Shown here: piece after piece, positions 43,270 to 50,832 of the stretch | How positions within the stretch are numbered: position 1 is the stretch's first letter | Layout of the letters: every line of letters begins with the position of its first letter | Origin: Haloplanus ruber | GTDB lineage: Archaea; Halobacteriota; Halobacteria; Halobacteriales; Haloferacaceae | Assembly: GCF_024494725.1 (NCBI RefSeq) | Contig: NZ_JANHDK010000002.1 | Span: 62,001-126,000 of the forward strand | Length of the DNA stretch: 64,000 bases | Direction: 5' to 3' | Position numbers and translations under genes: made by a program | Notes under the pieces: generated by a model | Database searches by the model: none | Told to the model about the DNA's origin: nothing | Seen by the model: only the letters and a program-made list of their open reading frames with translations

Positions 43270-43809
43270 ATGCGTCGCCGCGTGCAACTCGTCTTGGTCG
43301 CCGTCCTCGTCGTCCTCGCAGGGTGTTCCGGAGGCCCGGGACCGGAGCCGACGGCCACCGAGACCGCAGCAGCGACCGACACCGCCACGCCCGCCGATAC
43401 CGCCACGGTATCGACGCCGGGGAGCGGCTACGAGACGACAGCGGTCGACCTCGTCGACGAGAACGGGACGCGTTTGGCGACGGTCGACGCGTGGGTGGCC
43501 GACTCGTTCGTGAAACGCTACACCGGGTTGAGCGATACCAGCGCCCTCGAACCCGGCCAGGGGATGCTGTTCGTCCACGACGAGGAGGGCAGGCACGCGT
43601 ACGTCATGCGTGACATGGCCTTCCCGCTGGATATGGTGTTCGTGGCTGCGGACGGGACGATCACGACCATCCACCACGCGCCGGTGGAGTCGGACGGCGA
43701 TCTGACGGAGTATTCGGGGCGTGCGAAGTACGTCCTCGAGGTGCCGATGGGGTATACAAACCGGACGGGCGTCGAGGAAGGCGACCAGGTTCGAATCGAG
43801 GACGCGTGA
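43270..43809 (+). CDS. DUF192 family lipoprotein
   Basis: A 179-residue predicted lipoprotein: MRRRVQLVLVAVLVVLAGC signal/lipobox, Thr-rich linker, then a DUF192 domain with SFVKRYTGLSDTSALEPGQG and MRDMAFPLDMVFVAADGTI, ending in VPMGYTNRTGVEEGDQVRI. DUF192 is a small beta-rich extracellular domain of unknown role, widespread in haloarchaea. Confidence 0.85.
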   Translation: MRRRVQLVLVAVLVVLAGCSGGPGPEPTATETAAATDTATPADTATVSTPGSGYETTAVDLVDENGTRLATVDAWVADSFVKRYTGLSDTSALEPGQGMLFVHDEEGRHAYVMRDMAFPLDMVFVAADGTITTIHHAPVESDGDLTEYSGRAKYVLEVPMGYTNRTGVEEGDQVRIEDA

Positions 43810-43846
43810 CCGAAAGGCACAGGCCCGCAGTTCCCAAAGCGGGGCC

Positions 43847-44149
43847 ATGAGCGGGAGTGAACCCGGCCGCGACGACGAAACGCCCGAGACTGTCGCGGCG
43901 CTCGACGACCGCGAGGGGTGGCGCGCCGAGGGGTTCGCGGCCCGTGTCCACTACCGCGGCGAGGGCGAGCGATACGCCGTCGAGTATTACGCGCCGAGCG
44001 ACTGTGTCCTCTACTGGAAGGTAAAGGGGGACGGGGAGACGGCGGTGCCGGTGGGACGCAAGACGGTGCCCGACCCGCTCCGGGAGCGGGTGCGTGTCGA
44101 CCTGTCGGCTGCGGGCGTCGACCCCGGGGTCGAGGAACGGTCGCTGTAG
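43847..44149 (+). CDS. Conserved 100-residue protein of unknown function
   Basis: A small soluble protein (MSGSEPGRDDETPETVAALD) with a compact alternating core: WRAEGFAARVHYRGEGERY, VEYYAPSDCVLYWKVKGDG, PLRERVRVDLSAAG. ATG at 43847 is the first start after a non-coding gap. The ABC exporter gene begins 55 bp downstream. I do not recognise the family. Confidence 0.65.
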   Translation: MSGSEPGRDDETPETVAALDDREGWRAEGFAARVHYRGEGERYAVEYYAPSDCVLYWKVKGDGETAVPVGRKTVPDPLRERVRVDLSAAGVDPGVEERSL

Positions 44150-44204
44150 GGTGGGACGGCACCGACGGGTCAGCCTTTTGATCTCTCGTCCCCGAGTAGG
44201 GGCG

Positions 44205-46130
44205 ATGGACGTCCCCGCGGACGACGATCCCTTCGAGGAGCAACGGGAGCGGACGGCGAACCCGATGCGACGGCTGTTCGCCGCGTACGGCGAGGAGCGG
44301 CGCGGCGTGTTCGCGGTTGGCGTCGTCGCCAGCATCCTGGCGCGGGTGCTCGACCTGTTGCCGCCGCTGTTGCTCGGCATCGCTGTCGACGCCATCTTCC
44401 TCGACGAGGGACCGTTCGACCTGCCGTTGGTGCCGGGGCGGTGGTTGCCGACCGACCCCGAGCGGCAGTTCTGGCTGATCGTCGGCATCGTCCTCGTCTC
44501 GTATCTGGGCGGGGCCGCCCTCCACTGGGTGCGAAACTGGGGGTGGAACCGATTTGCTCAATACGTCCAGCACGCCATCCGGACGGACACGTACGACGCG
44601 ATGCAGCGGCTGAACATGACCTTCTTCGCCGACAAGCAGACCGGCGAGATGATGTCGGTACTCTCGAACGACGTCAACCGACTCGAGCGCTTTCTCAACG
44701 ACGGCCTGAACGCCGCGTTCCGACTGGGCGTGATGGTGATCGGCATCGCCGCCATCTTGCTGTGGATGAACCCACAGCTCGCTGTGGTCGCGCTCCTGCC
44801 CGTCCCCCTGATCGCCGTCTTCACCTACCGGTTCGTCGAGACCATTCAGCCGAAGTACGCCGAGGTACGCTCGACGGTCGGACAGGTCAACTCGCGACTG
44901 GAGAACAACCTTGGGGGCATCCAAGTTATCAAGACGAGTAGCACCGAGGGCTACGAGGCCGACCGAGTCGAGGAGGTGTCGGGTGATTACTTCGACGCCA
45001 ACTGGGACGCAATCGAGACGCGGATCAAGTTCTTCCCCGGACTCAGGGTGCTCGCGGGAATCGGCTTCGCGCTCACCTTCACCATCGGTGGGCTCTGGGT
45101 GTTTCGTGGCGAGGGACCGTGGCTCTTCACCGGGACGCTCCGCCCCGGCGAGTTCGTCGCGTTCATCCTCTACACCCAGCGGTTCATCTGGCCCATGGCG
45201 CAGTTCGGGCAGATCATCAACATGTACCAGCGGGCGTACGCCTCCGCCGCCCGCATTTTCGGGCTGATGGACGAGGACGCCGGCATCGACGAGGCGACGG
45301 ACGCCGCGGAACTGGCCGTCACCGACGGCCGGGTCGAGTACGACGACGTGACCTTCGGTTACGAGGAAGCGCCAATCCTCGACGGCGTCTCCTTCGAGGC
45401 GGGTGGGGGCGAGACGGTGGCGCTCGTCGGCCCGACCGGCGCCGGGAAGTCGACGGCGCTGAAACTCCTCTTGCGGATGTATGACGTCGACGAGGGGGCA
45501 GTCAGGGTCGACGGCACGGACGTCCGGGAGGTGACGCTAGCCAGTCTCCGTGGTGCCATCGGCTACGTCAGCCAGGAGACGTTCCTCTTCTACGGCACCG
45601 TCCGCGAGAACATCACCTACGGCACCTTCGGCGCGGACGACGAGGAAGTCGAGGCGGCCGCTGCGGCCGCCGAGGCCCACGAGTTCGTCACGAACCTGCC
45701 GGACGGCTACGACACGATGGTCGGAGAGCGAGGCGTGAAGCTCTCGGGCGGCCAGCGTCAGCGCCTCGCCATCGCCCGGGCGATGCTGAAGGACCCGGAG
45801 ATTCTGATCCTCGACGAGGCCACCAGCGACGTCGACACCGAGACGGAGATGCTGATCCAGCGGTCGCTGGACCGACTGACCGCCGACCGCACCACGTTCG
45901 TCATCGCCCACCGCCTCTCGACGGTGAAAGACGCCGACGGAATCGTCGTTCTCGACGACGGCGAGGTGGTCGAGCGAGGCACCCACGAGGAGTTGCTGGC
46001 GGCCGACGGTCTCTACGCTAGCCTCTGGGGCGTGCAGGCCGGGGAAATCGACGCACTCCCGGCGGAGTTCGTCGAACGGGCGACCGAACGCGGCGCCCGC
46101 GCCGACGTGGACGCCGACCTGGACGACTGA
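44205..46130 (+). CDS. ABC exporter (fused permease and ATPase)
   Basis: A 641-residue half-transporter of the multidrug/lipid-exporter type. Six helices occupy about residues 40-340; the ATPase domain has Walker A LVGPTGAGKSTALKLLLR, signature LSGGQRQRLAIARAML, Walker B ILILDEATSDVD and the H-loop VIAHRLSTV. It would function as a homodimer. Substrate unknown. The ATG at 44205 is preceded by a short A/T-poor gap. Confidence 0.93.
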   Translation: MDVPADDDPFEEQRERTANPMRRLFAAYGEERRGVFAVGVVASILARVLDLLPPLLLGIAVDAIFLDEGPFDLPLVPGRWLPTDPERQFWLIVGIVLVSYLGGAALHWVRNWGWNRFAQYVQHAIRTDTYDAMQRLNMTFFADKQTGEMMSVLSNDVNRLERFLNDGLNAAFRLGVMVIGIAAILLWMNPQLAVVALLPVPLIAVFTYRFVETIQPKYAEVRSTVGQVNSRLENNLGGIQVIKTSSTEGYEADRVEEVSGDYFDANWDAIETRIKFFPGLRVLAGIGFALTFTIGGLWVFRGEGPWLFTGTLRPGEFVAFILYTQRFIWPMAQFGQIINMYQRAYASAARIFGLMDEDAGIDEATDAAELAVTDGRVEYDDVTFGYEEAPILDGVSFEAGGGETVALVGPTGAGKSTALKLLLRMYDVDEGAVRVDGTDVREVTLASLRGAIGYVSQETFLFYGTVRENITYGTFGADDEEVEAAAAAAEAHEFVTNLPDGYDTMVGERGVKLSGGQRQRLAIARAMLKDPEILILDEATSDVDTETEMLIQRSLDRLTADRTTFVIAHRLSTVKDADGIVVLDDGEVVERGTHEELLAADGLYASLWGVQAGEIDALPAEFVERATERGARADVDADLDD

Positions 46131-46166
46131 CCGGCCGTTGAAGTCCCTCGCCGACGAGAGACGGAT

Positions 46167-46898
46167 ATGCACCTCAGCGATGCCACGTGGACGGACGTAC
46201 GCGACGCCGACACCGACCTCGCGCTGGTGCCGGTCGGCAGCACCGAACAGCACGGTCCCCACGCCCCCCTCGGAACCGACGCCTACCACGCCGAGACGGT
46301 TGCCGAGGCTGGCGCCGACGAGTACGACGGCGACGTCGTCGTCGCCCCGGCGGTGCCGGTCGGGGTTGCGGAGGAACACCGACAGTTCGACGGGACGCTG
46401 TGGGTGTCACCCGACACCTTCCGGGACTACGTGCGGGACGTGGTTGGGAGCCTCGCCCACCACGGCTTCGACCGGGTGGTCGTCGTCAACGGTCACGGTG
46501 GGAACATCCCCGCGCTCGGCGAGGTGACGGCGACGATCAGCCGTCACGACGACGCCTACGCCGTCCCCTTCACCTGGTTCGAGGCCGTCGGCGACCACGG
46601 GAGCGAGATGGGTCACGGCGGGCCACTGGAAACGGCACTGTTGCGCGCGACCCATCCCGAACTGGTGCGGGAACAGCGGGTCGCGGCGGCCCGCGAGGAG
46701 GGCAGCGAGTCGTGGGGCGACTGGGTGCCGGGGACGGGGACGAACCTCGCTCACGACTCGGACGAGTTCACCGATAGCGGCGTCGTCGGCGATCCGGCGG
46801 CCGGCGATGCAGCGCTGGGTGAGGAACTGCTGGCGACGGCGGCCGACTCGCTCGCGCGACTCCTGACCGCGGTGGCCGAACGGGATCGACCGGCGTGA
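46167..46898 (+). CDS. Creatininase family amidohydrolase (candidate ArfB)
   Basis: A 243-residue metal-dependent hydrolase: LVPVGSTEQHGPHAPLGTDA and VVVNGHGGNIPALGEV are the creatininase-family metal motifs, and GSEMGHGGPLETALLR is the third. In archaea a member of this family (ArfB) deformylates an intermediate of riboflavin/F420 synthesis; that role is a plausible inference here, not shown. The gene ends with TGA directly touching the TCA of the convergent DUF5790 gene. Confidence 0.85.
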   Translation: MHLSDATWTDVRDADTDLALVPVGSTEQHGPHAPLGTDAYHAETVAEAGADEYDGDVVVAPAVPVGVAEEHRQFDGTLWVSPDTFRDYVRDVVGSLAHHGFDRVVVVNGHGGNIPALGEVTATISRHDDAYAVPFTWFEAVGDHGSEMGHGGPLETALLRATHPELVREQRVAAAREEGSESWGDWVPGTGTNLAHDSDEFTDSGVVGDPAAGDAALGEELLATAADSLARLLTAVAERDRPA

Positions 46899-47300
46899 TC
46901 AATCGTCGGCGGCGTTGAGTTCCTGTAGGGACCCTCGGAGTTCCGGCACCGCGTTCGTGAGGTCGCTCACGTCGTCGTGGGTCGTCCGAATCGTCTCGAT
47001 CAGGCCCTCCAGGTCTTCGATGGCCGCTGCGAGGTCGGCGGCGTCGTCGAAGGCGTCGGCGCGTTCGCCCATCGTGTACCACTTTTTCGCCTGCCGGAGA
47101 TGGTCCTCGGCTTCGCCGACGTCGAGCGCCGACCGGAGACCGTTGAGGACGCCGAGGACGTTGTCGGCCTCGGTCTCCCAGACTTCGTCGGCCTCGGGGA
47201 GTTCGGCGCGCGCCGCCGCGAGATGTTCCTCGACGTCGTCGCGCATCTCCGCCGCGGCCTCGCCGAAGAGTTCGTCGTCGCTGAACGTCGTCTGGCTCAT
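46899..47300 (-). CDS. DUF5790-type helical protein
   Basis: A 133-residue acidic, all-helical soluble protein (MSQTTFSDDELFGEAAAEMR, ADNVLGVLNGLRSALDVGEA, DLTNAVPELRGSLQELNA). It matches what I recall of haloarchaeal DUF5790, function unknown. Its stop lies immediately next to the stop of the creatininase-family gene on the other strand. Confidence 0.72.
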   Translation of the reverse strand: MSQTTFSDDELFGEAAAEMRDDVEEHLAAARAELPEADEVWETEADNVLGVLNGLRSALDVGEAEDHLRQAKKWYTMGERADAFDDAADLAAAIEDLEGLIETIRTTHDDVSDLTNAVPELRGSLQELNAADD

Positions 47301-47378
47301 GGGTGACGGTTCGCCGGCATGCGAGTTAAACGCACGCCCGAAAGTGAAAGTGAAACCGGACTGTCGGTCGCGTGTGCG

Positions 47379-47714
47379 CTACTCGACGGCGACCGGGCGC
47401 ATCAGCGGGTAGCCGTCCGTCATGGTCATCTCGGTGCGGACGACGACACCCTCGTACTCGATGCGCATCTCCACCTCCATGAACCGCCCCGTGAGTTCGA
47501 CGTAGCCGTGATCGTCGGCGGCCGCGGCGAGGGCGTCCGCGTCGATATCGACGGCGACCGACTCACAGAACGGCTGATTCTCGATGGCCTCGACCATCGC
47601 GCGTTCGAGGCTCGCGGCGCTGTCGGGCGAGACGGGCGTGCCCGCGAACTGGTGGTAGAGCGATCCGAACTTGATGCCCGCCTCGAAGCAGGCGTGTTGA
47701 GCGTCGGTGACCAC
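47379..47714 (-). CDS. mptD: Archaeal dihydroneopterin aldolase (MptD family)
   Basis: A 111-residue protein with ACFEAGIKFGSLYHQFAGTP near the N-terminus and LTGRFMEVEMRIEYEGVVV further on, matching the DUF381/MptD family that converts 7,8-dihydroneopterin derivatives in archaeal tetrahydropterin synthesis. GTG start. It is divergent from azf across 87 bp. Assignment rests on sequence resemblance; activity is inferred. Confidence 0.8.
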   Translation of the reverse strand: MVTDAQHACFEAGIKFGSLYHQFAGTPVSPDSAASLERAMVEAIENQPFCESVAVDIDADALAAAADDHGYVELTGRFMEVEMRIEYEGVVVRTEMTMTDGYPLMRPVAVE

Positions 47715-47801
47715 GGTCGGTCGTCGGGCGGGCGGGGGTAAGGCTTGTCGCCCGCGCTGAATCGGTCCTTACTTGGTCTCGGTCGTCCCATTGACGTTCG
47801 A

Positions 47802-48590
47802 ATGGACGACCCGGTGTTACTGACTGGCGCGGGGGGCCGCGTCGGGCAAGCCATCCTGCGCGGGATCGGCGAGGATCACGAGTGGCGGCTGCTCGACCGG
47901 GAACCGCTGTCGGCGGACCGCCTCCCGCCGGGCGTGACCGACGACGACGTGATCGTCGCGGACGTGACCGACACGGCGGCGATGGTCGAGGCCATGGACG
48001 GTGTCGGTGCCGTGATTCACCTCGCCGGCGATCCTCGGCCCGAGGCACCGTGGAACTCAGTGCTCGAGAACAACATCGACGGCGCGCAGACGGCCTTCGA
48101 GGCGGCGGTCGACGCCGGCGTGGAGAAGGTGGCGTTCGCCTCATCGAACCACGCCGTCTCGGCGTACGAAACCGACGCGCGTACCCCCGAGATGTACCGC
48201 ACCGACGACGACTACGGTCTCGATGGGACGGAACTCCCACGCCCCGGCAACCTCTACGGCGTGAGCAAGGCGGCCGGCGAGACGCTCGGGCGCTACTACC
48301 ACGACACCGAGGACCTCTCGGTAGTCTGTGTCCGGATCGGCAACCTCACCGAGAGCCACCCGCCGCGCAACTACGAGCGCGGCCAGGCGATGTGGCTCTC
48401 TCACCGCGACTGTGCGCACCTCTTCGACCGCTGTATCCGAGCCGACTACGAGTACGAAATCGTCTACGGAATCTCCGACAACGAGCGGAAGTACTACTCC
48501 ATCGAGCGCGCCCGCGAGGCACTGGGCTACGACCCCGAGGACGATTCGGCGGCGTACACGCTCGAAGGCGAGCCGCGGGACAAGGCCTGA
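47802..48590 (+). CDS. azf: NAD-dependent glucose-6-phosphate dehydrogenase (Azf-type SDR)
   Basis: A 262-residue extended short-chain dehydrogenase. The NAD loop is VLLTGAGGRVGQAILRGIG; the Rossmann Asp in WRLLDRE favours NAD over NADP; the catalytic pair is YGVSKAAGE (YxxxK) with the upstream SSNHAVSAY. In Haloferax a protein of this type (Azf) is the glucose-6-phosphate dehydrogenase of the oxidative pentose-phosphate pathway (established for that homologue). ATG at 47802 gives MDDPVLLTG. Confidence 0.85.
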   Translation: MDDPVLLTGAGGRVGQAILRGIGEDHEWRLLDREPLSADRLPPGVTDDDVIVADVTDTAAMVEAMDGVGAVIHLAGDPRPEAPWNSVLENNIDGAQTAFEAAVDAGVEKVAFASSNHAVSAYETDARTPEMYRTDDDYGLDGTELPRPGNLYGVSKAAGETLGRYYHDTEDLSVVCVRIGNLTESHPPRNYERGQAMWLSHRDCAHLFDRCIRADYEYEIVYGISDNERKYYSIERAREALGYDPEDDSAAYTLEGEPRDKA

Positions 48591-48712
48591 CAGCGGATCG
48601 CCGAGGCCCTCTGTGGTCGTGAGAGGAGATCGAGAACCGACCGCATCCGTGACTCCTGTTTGGACACTGTCTTTCGGCGTGTCGAAAGGTACTCGGCGCT
48701 CAGGCCGGAAAG

Positions 48713-48802
48713 ATGCGTATGGATCGCCAACAGATTATGGCTCTCGTGCTCGTCTTCCTGATGGTGTTCTCGTCGCTGGCGTACGCCGTCTCGTTACTCT
48801 GA
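48713..48802 (+). CDS. 29-residue single-helix membrane peptide
   Basis: A 30-codon gene: MRMDRQQIMALVLVFLMVFS followed by SLAYAVSLL. It is a single membrane helix with a polar, charged start; a second ATG two codons in gives 27 residues. It lies downstream of azf and is convergent with the DUF309 gene (7 bp between stops). I recall similarly sized haloarchaeal peptides with a -DRQQ- start, so it is likely a real, conserved small protein that automatic annotation often misses. Confidence 0.6.
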   Translation: MRMDRQQIMALVLVFLMVFSSLAYAVSLL

Positions 48803-48809
48803 GTCGGGA

Positions 48810-49427
48810 TCAGTCGAACAGGCCGGCCACGTCGTCGTACTCCCGGTCCCGCCGGTCGACGTGCCGGCCCAGTCGACGGGCGACGAGTGCTCGCTGTGGT
48901 TCCTCGGCGGTGACGAACTCGAAGAGCATGCCGGTGAACAGCGTCCGCTCGCCGTCGGCCACCTCCTCACGAGCGTACGCGACGGCGCTGTCGACCGCCG
49001 TCTCGTCGTATCCGTATTCGGCCGACAGCGCCGGTGCGGCGGCGGCGATAGCCTCGAAATCGAGATCGCCCAGGCCCAGGACCCGGCCCTCGTGCCGGAG
49101 CGGCGGGGGGCGACGCCGGTCGATCACCTCGGGGTCGGCCGACAGCGTCGCTAGGGCGCGCCGCGCGGCGTCGACGTCGACGCCGTGGTACGACGGGTCG
49201 AGTCCGGCGAGGTAGTCGTGGGCGCTGGCCGCGAGGCCGGTCGCCCCGCTCCAGTTGCGGGTCGTGGCGTGATGAATCGCCCCGACGAACTGGATCAGGC
49301 CGTGGAGCAGTCGCTCGTCGTCGGTCCCCGTCTCCAGATCGAGCCACACCGTCTCCCAGGGGTCGTGTGCGGCGTGGTGTTCGCCGGCGTTGTGGAGGGC
49401 GATGCCTGCCCGGAGCGCCGCGTCCAT
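48810..49427 (-). CDS. DUF309 domain protein
   Basis: A 205-residue protein whose first half carries the DUF309 helical bundle: LHNAGEHHAAHDPWETVWLD (HNGE-x-HExWE-like motif), LLHGLIQFVGAIHHATTRNW and AHDYLAGLDP. The C-terminal half is helical and acidic. DUF309 is widespread in bacteria and archaea with no established activity. The ATG at 49427 is divergent from the next gene across 76 bp. Confidence 0.83.
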   Translation of the reverse strand: MDAALRAGIALHNAGEHHAAHDPWETVWLDLETGTDDERLLHGLIQFVGAIHHATTRNWSGATGLAASAHDYLAGLDPSYHGVDVDAARRALATLSADPEVIDRRRPPPLRHEGRVLGLGDLDFEAIAAAAPALSAEYGYDETAVDSAVAYAREEVADGERTLFTGMLFEFVTAEEPQRALVARRLGRHVDRRDREYDDVAGLFD

Positions 49428-49503
49428 GCGTCGCCGTTGACGATGGACGGGGAAAAGTCACGCCGTCGTAAGTCACATACCATGACAAGTGTTATGATAC
49501 TAC

Positions 49504-49926
49504 ATGGACGACGCGAACGACGGAGAACTGACCGAGATCGAGTGCGAAGCGCTCCACGAGGTGGAACTAGCGGTCGAGAACCTCCACCGGGCCCACGGCC
49601 ACCTGGTCGCCTTCCACCACAGCACCGGGCGGGCGATGGATCACCTGGCGACCGCCGAGAAGCGACTTCGGGCGGCGGGCCACGAGCGGGCGGCGAACCG
49701 CCTGCGTGACGAACATCTCCCACGAGGGGTGTTGCCGGCCTGTGACGACGAGACGCCGGCCGGCCGGTGGTCCTACGACGTGCTGGAAACGTTCCAGGCG
49801 ACGTTCCTCGAGGACGTGGTGGCCTTCGGCGAGGAGGTCCACGACCGGGTCGCGGACGGCCGACGACACGTCGCCGAACGTCAGCAGGAACGGCAGTGGA
49901 AGGCGCGGGCTCGAAACACCGAGTGA
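49504..49926 (+). CDS. Helical protein of unknown function
   Basis: A 140-residue, His/Glu-rich, mostly helical protein: EIECEALHEVELAVENLHRA, TGRAMDHLATAEKRLRAAGH, then VLPACDDETPAGRWSYDVLE and a basic C-terminal helix (VAERQQERQWKARARNTE). No membrane segment or motif recognised. It ends 47 bp before the tRNA-end copy at 49973. Confidence 0.65.
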   Translation: MDDANDGELTEIECEALHEVELAVENLHRAHGHLVAFHHSTGRAMDHLATAEKRLRAAGHERAANRLRDEHLPRGVLPACDDETPAGRWSYDVLETFQATFLEDVVAFGEEVHDRVADGRRHVAERQQERQWKARARNTE

Positions 49927-49972
49927 GGGGCGGCTACGACTGATTCGCGACGCTGGTCGTCGTGGCGTCGAA

Positions 49973-49987
49973 AACGTCCTGACGGAG
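49973..49987. repeat. Partial copy of the tRNA-Arg(GCG) 3' end
   Basis: AACGTCCTGACGGAG is identical to 50073-50087, which spans the base after the tRNA, the discriminator, the acceptor 3' strand and the T-stem of the tRNA. It is 100 bp away, on the 3' side of the tRNA, in the same orientation. Confidence 0.6.
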
Positions 49988-50040
49988 TCCCACGCGAACG
50001 AAGTGAGCGCGGGGCACGTCAGAGCGTGAATGGAAAGGAG

Positions 50041-50061
50041 TAACCTGAGGAAGTCAGGTTA
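50041..50061. repeat. Stem-loop just downstream of tRNA-Arg(GCG)
   Basis: TAACCTGA-GGAAG-TCAGGTTA: perfect 8-bp arms with a 5-nt loop, 14 bp beyond the tRNA 3' end. It might affect termination or 3' processing of the tRNA transcript, or be a recombinase-type palindrome between the two tRNA-end copies. Confidence 0.6.
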
Positions 50062-50074
50062 CGACTGAAATGAA

Positions 50075-50147
50075 CGTCCTGACGGAGATTTGAACTCCGG
50101 TCCCTGGCTCCGCAAGCCAAGAGGATAGTCCACTACCCTATCAGGAC
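50075..50147 (-). tRNA. tRNA-Arg (anticodon GCG)
   Basis: Acceptor GTCCTGA/TCAGGAC, D-arm GGG-TAGTGGACTAT-CCT, anticodon stem TTGGC/GCCAG with loop TTGCGGA (GCG at 50113-50111), T-arm CGGAG-TTCAAAT-CTCCG, discriminator G. No intron. A partial copy of its 3' end lies 100 bp downstream. Confidence 0.93.
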
Positions 50148-50271
50148 TCATCTACTCATACCCGGGATCGACATAAGACGGTTACGATCCGCGACGGCGA
50201 CCGACCCCGAGGGTCAAACACCCCGTTGAGTCTCCGGAAGGGGTATGTCCACACCCGTCGAGGGGACCGGT

Positions 50272-50709
50272 ATGGATCGACGGACCCTGCTCGGGACGCT
50301 GTCGCTCCTTGCGGTCGGCGGCTGTGCCGCATCGCCGGGCGAGTCGTCGCCGGACGACCCGTTCCGCCTGACCGACGCGTCGGTTCGGGACACGGGGCGG
50401 TGTGACGAGTCGGAGACGGCGTCGGTCGACGCCTCGGCGTCTCGGGTCCGGGTGACGGGGTGTGTGACGGGGCCGAACGGCTGTTCGGTCGCCGGACTCG
50501 GGTCAGCGACGGTCGACGGCGACCGCCTGACCGTGGTCGTGACGACGCGGCGGGACGCGCCGCCCGACGCCGCCTGCACGGAGGCGCTCGTTCCCCGTGG
50601 GTACGTCGCGAGAATCGGGGTGGCGAGCGGCCGACCGGGGTCGGTACGGGTAGTCCACGACGCGGCGGGCGGACGGCAGCGGGTCGCGGACGTGGCCGTA
50701 GATTCATAG
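50272..50709 (+). CDS. Small Tat lipoprotein, unknown function
   Basis: A 145-residue predicted lipoprotein: MDRRTLLGTLSLLAVGGC signal/lipobox, then a Cys-containing beta-rich domain (RVRVTGCVTGPNGCSVAGLG, DRLTVVVTTRRDAPPDAACT, VRVVHDAAGGRQRV). The three cysteines may form disulfides. The start at 50272 gives a clean RR signal; an in-frame ATG nine codons earlier is the alternative. Confidence 0.72.
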   Translation: MDRRTLLGTLSLLAVGGCAASPGESSPDDPFRLTDASVRDTGRCDESETASVDASASRVRVTGCVTGPNGCSVAGLGSATVDGDRLTVVVTTRRDAPPDAACTEALVPRGYVARIGVASGRPGSVRVVHDAAGGRQRVADVAVDS

Positions 50710-50832
50710 GCAATCGTGGGGAGAATCGTGGGCCGTGAGACGGCACCGAAAGCGGAAGGAATCGACGGACGGAACGGCAGCGTTCGGGCAAGGACAACGC
50801 TTAACCGGAGGGTTCGCCTGTTGCACGGTACG

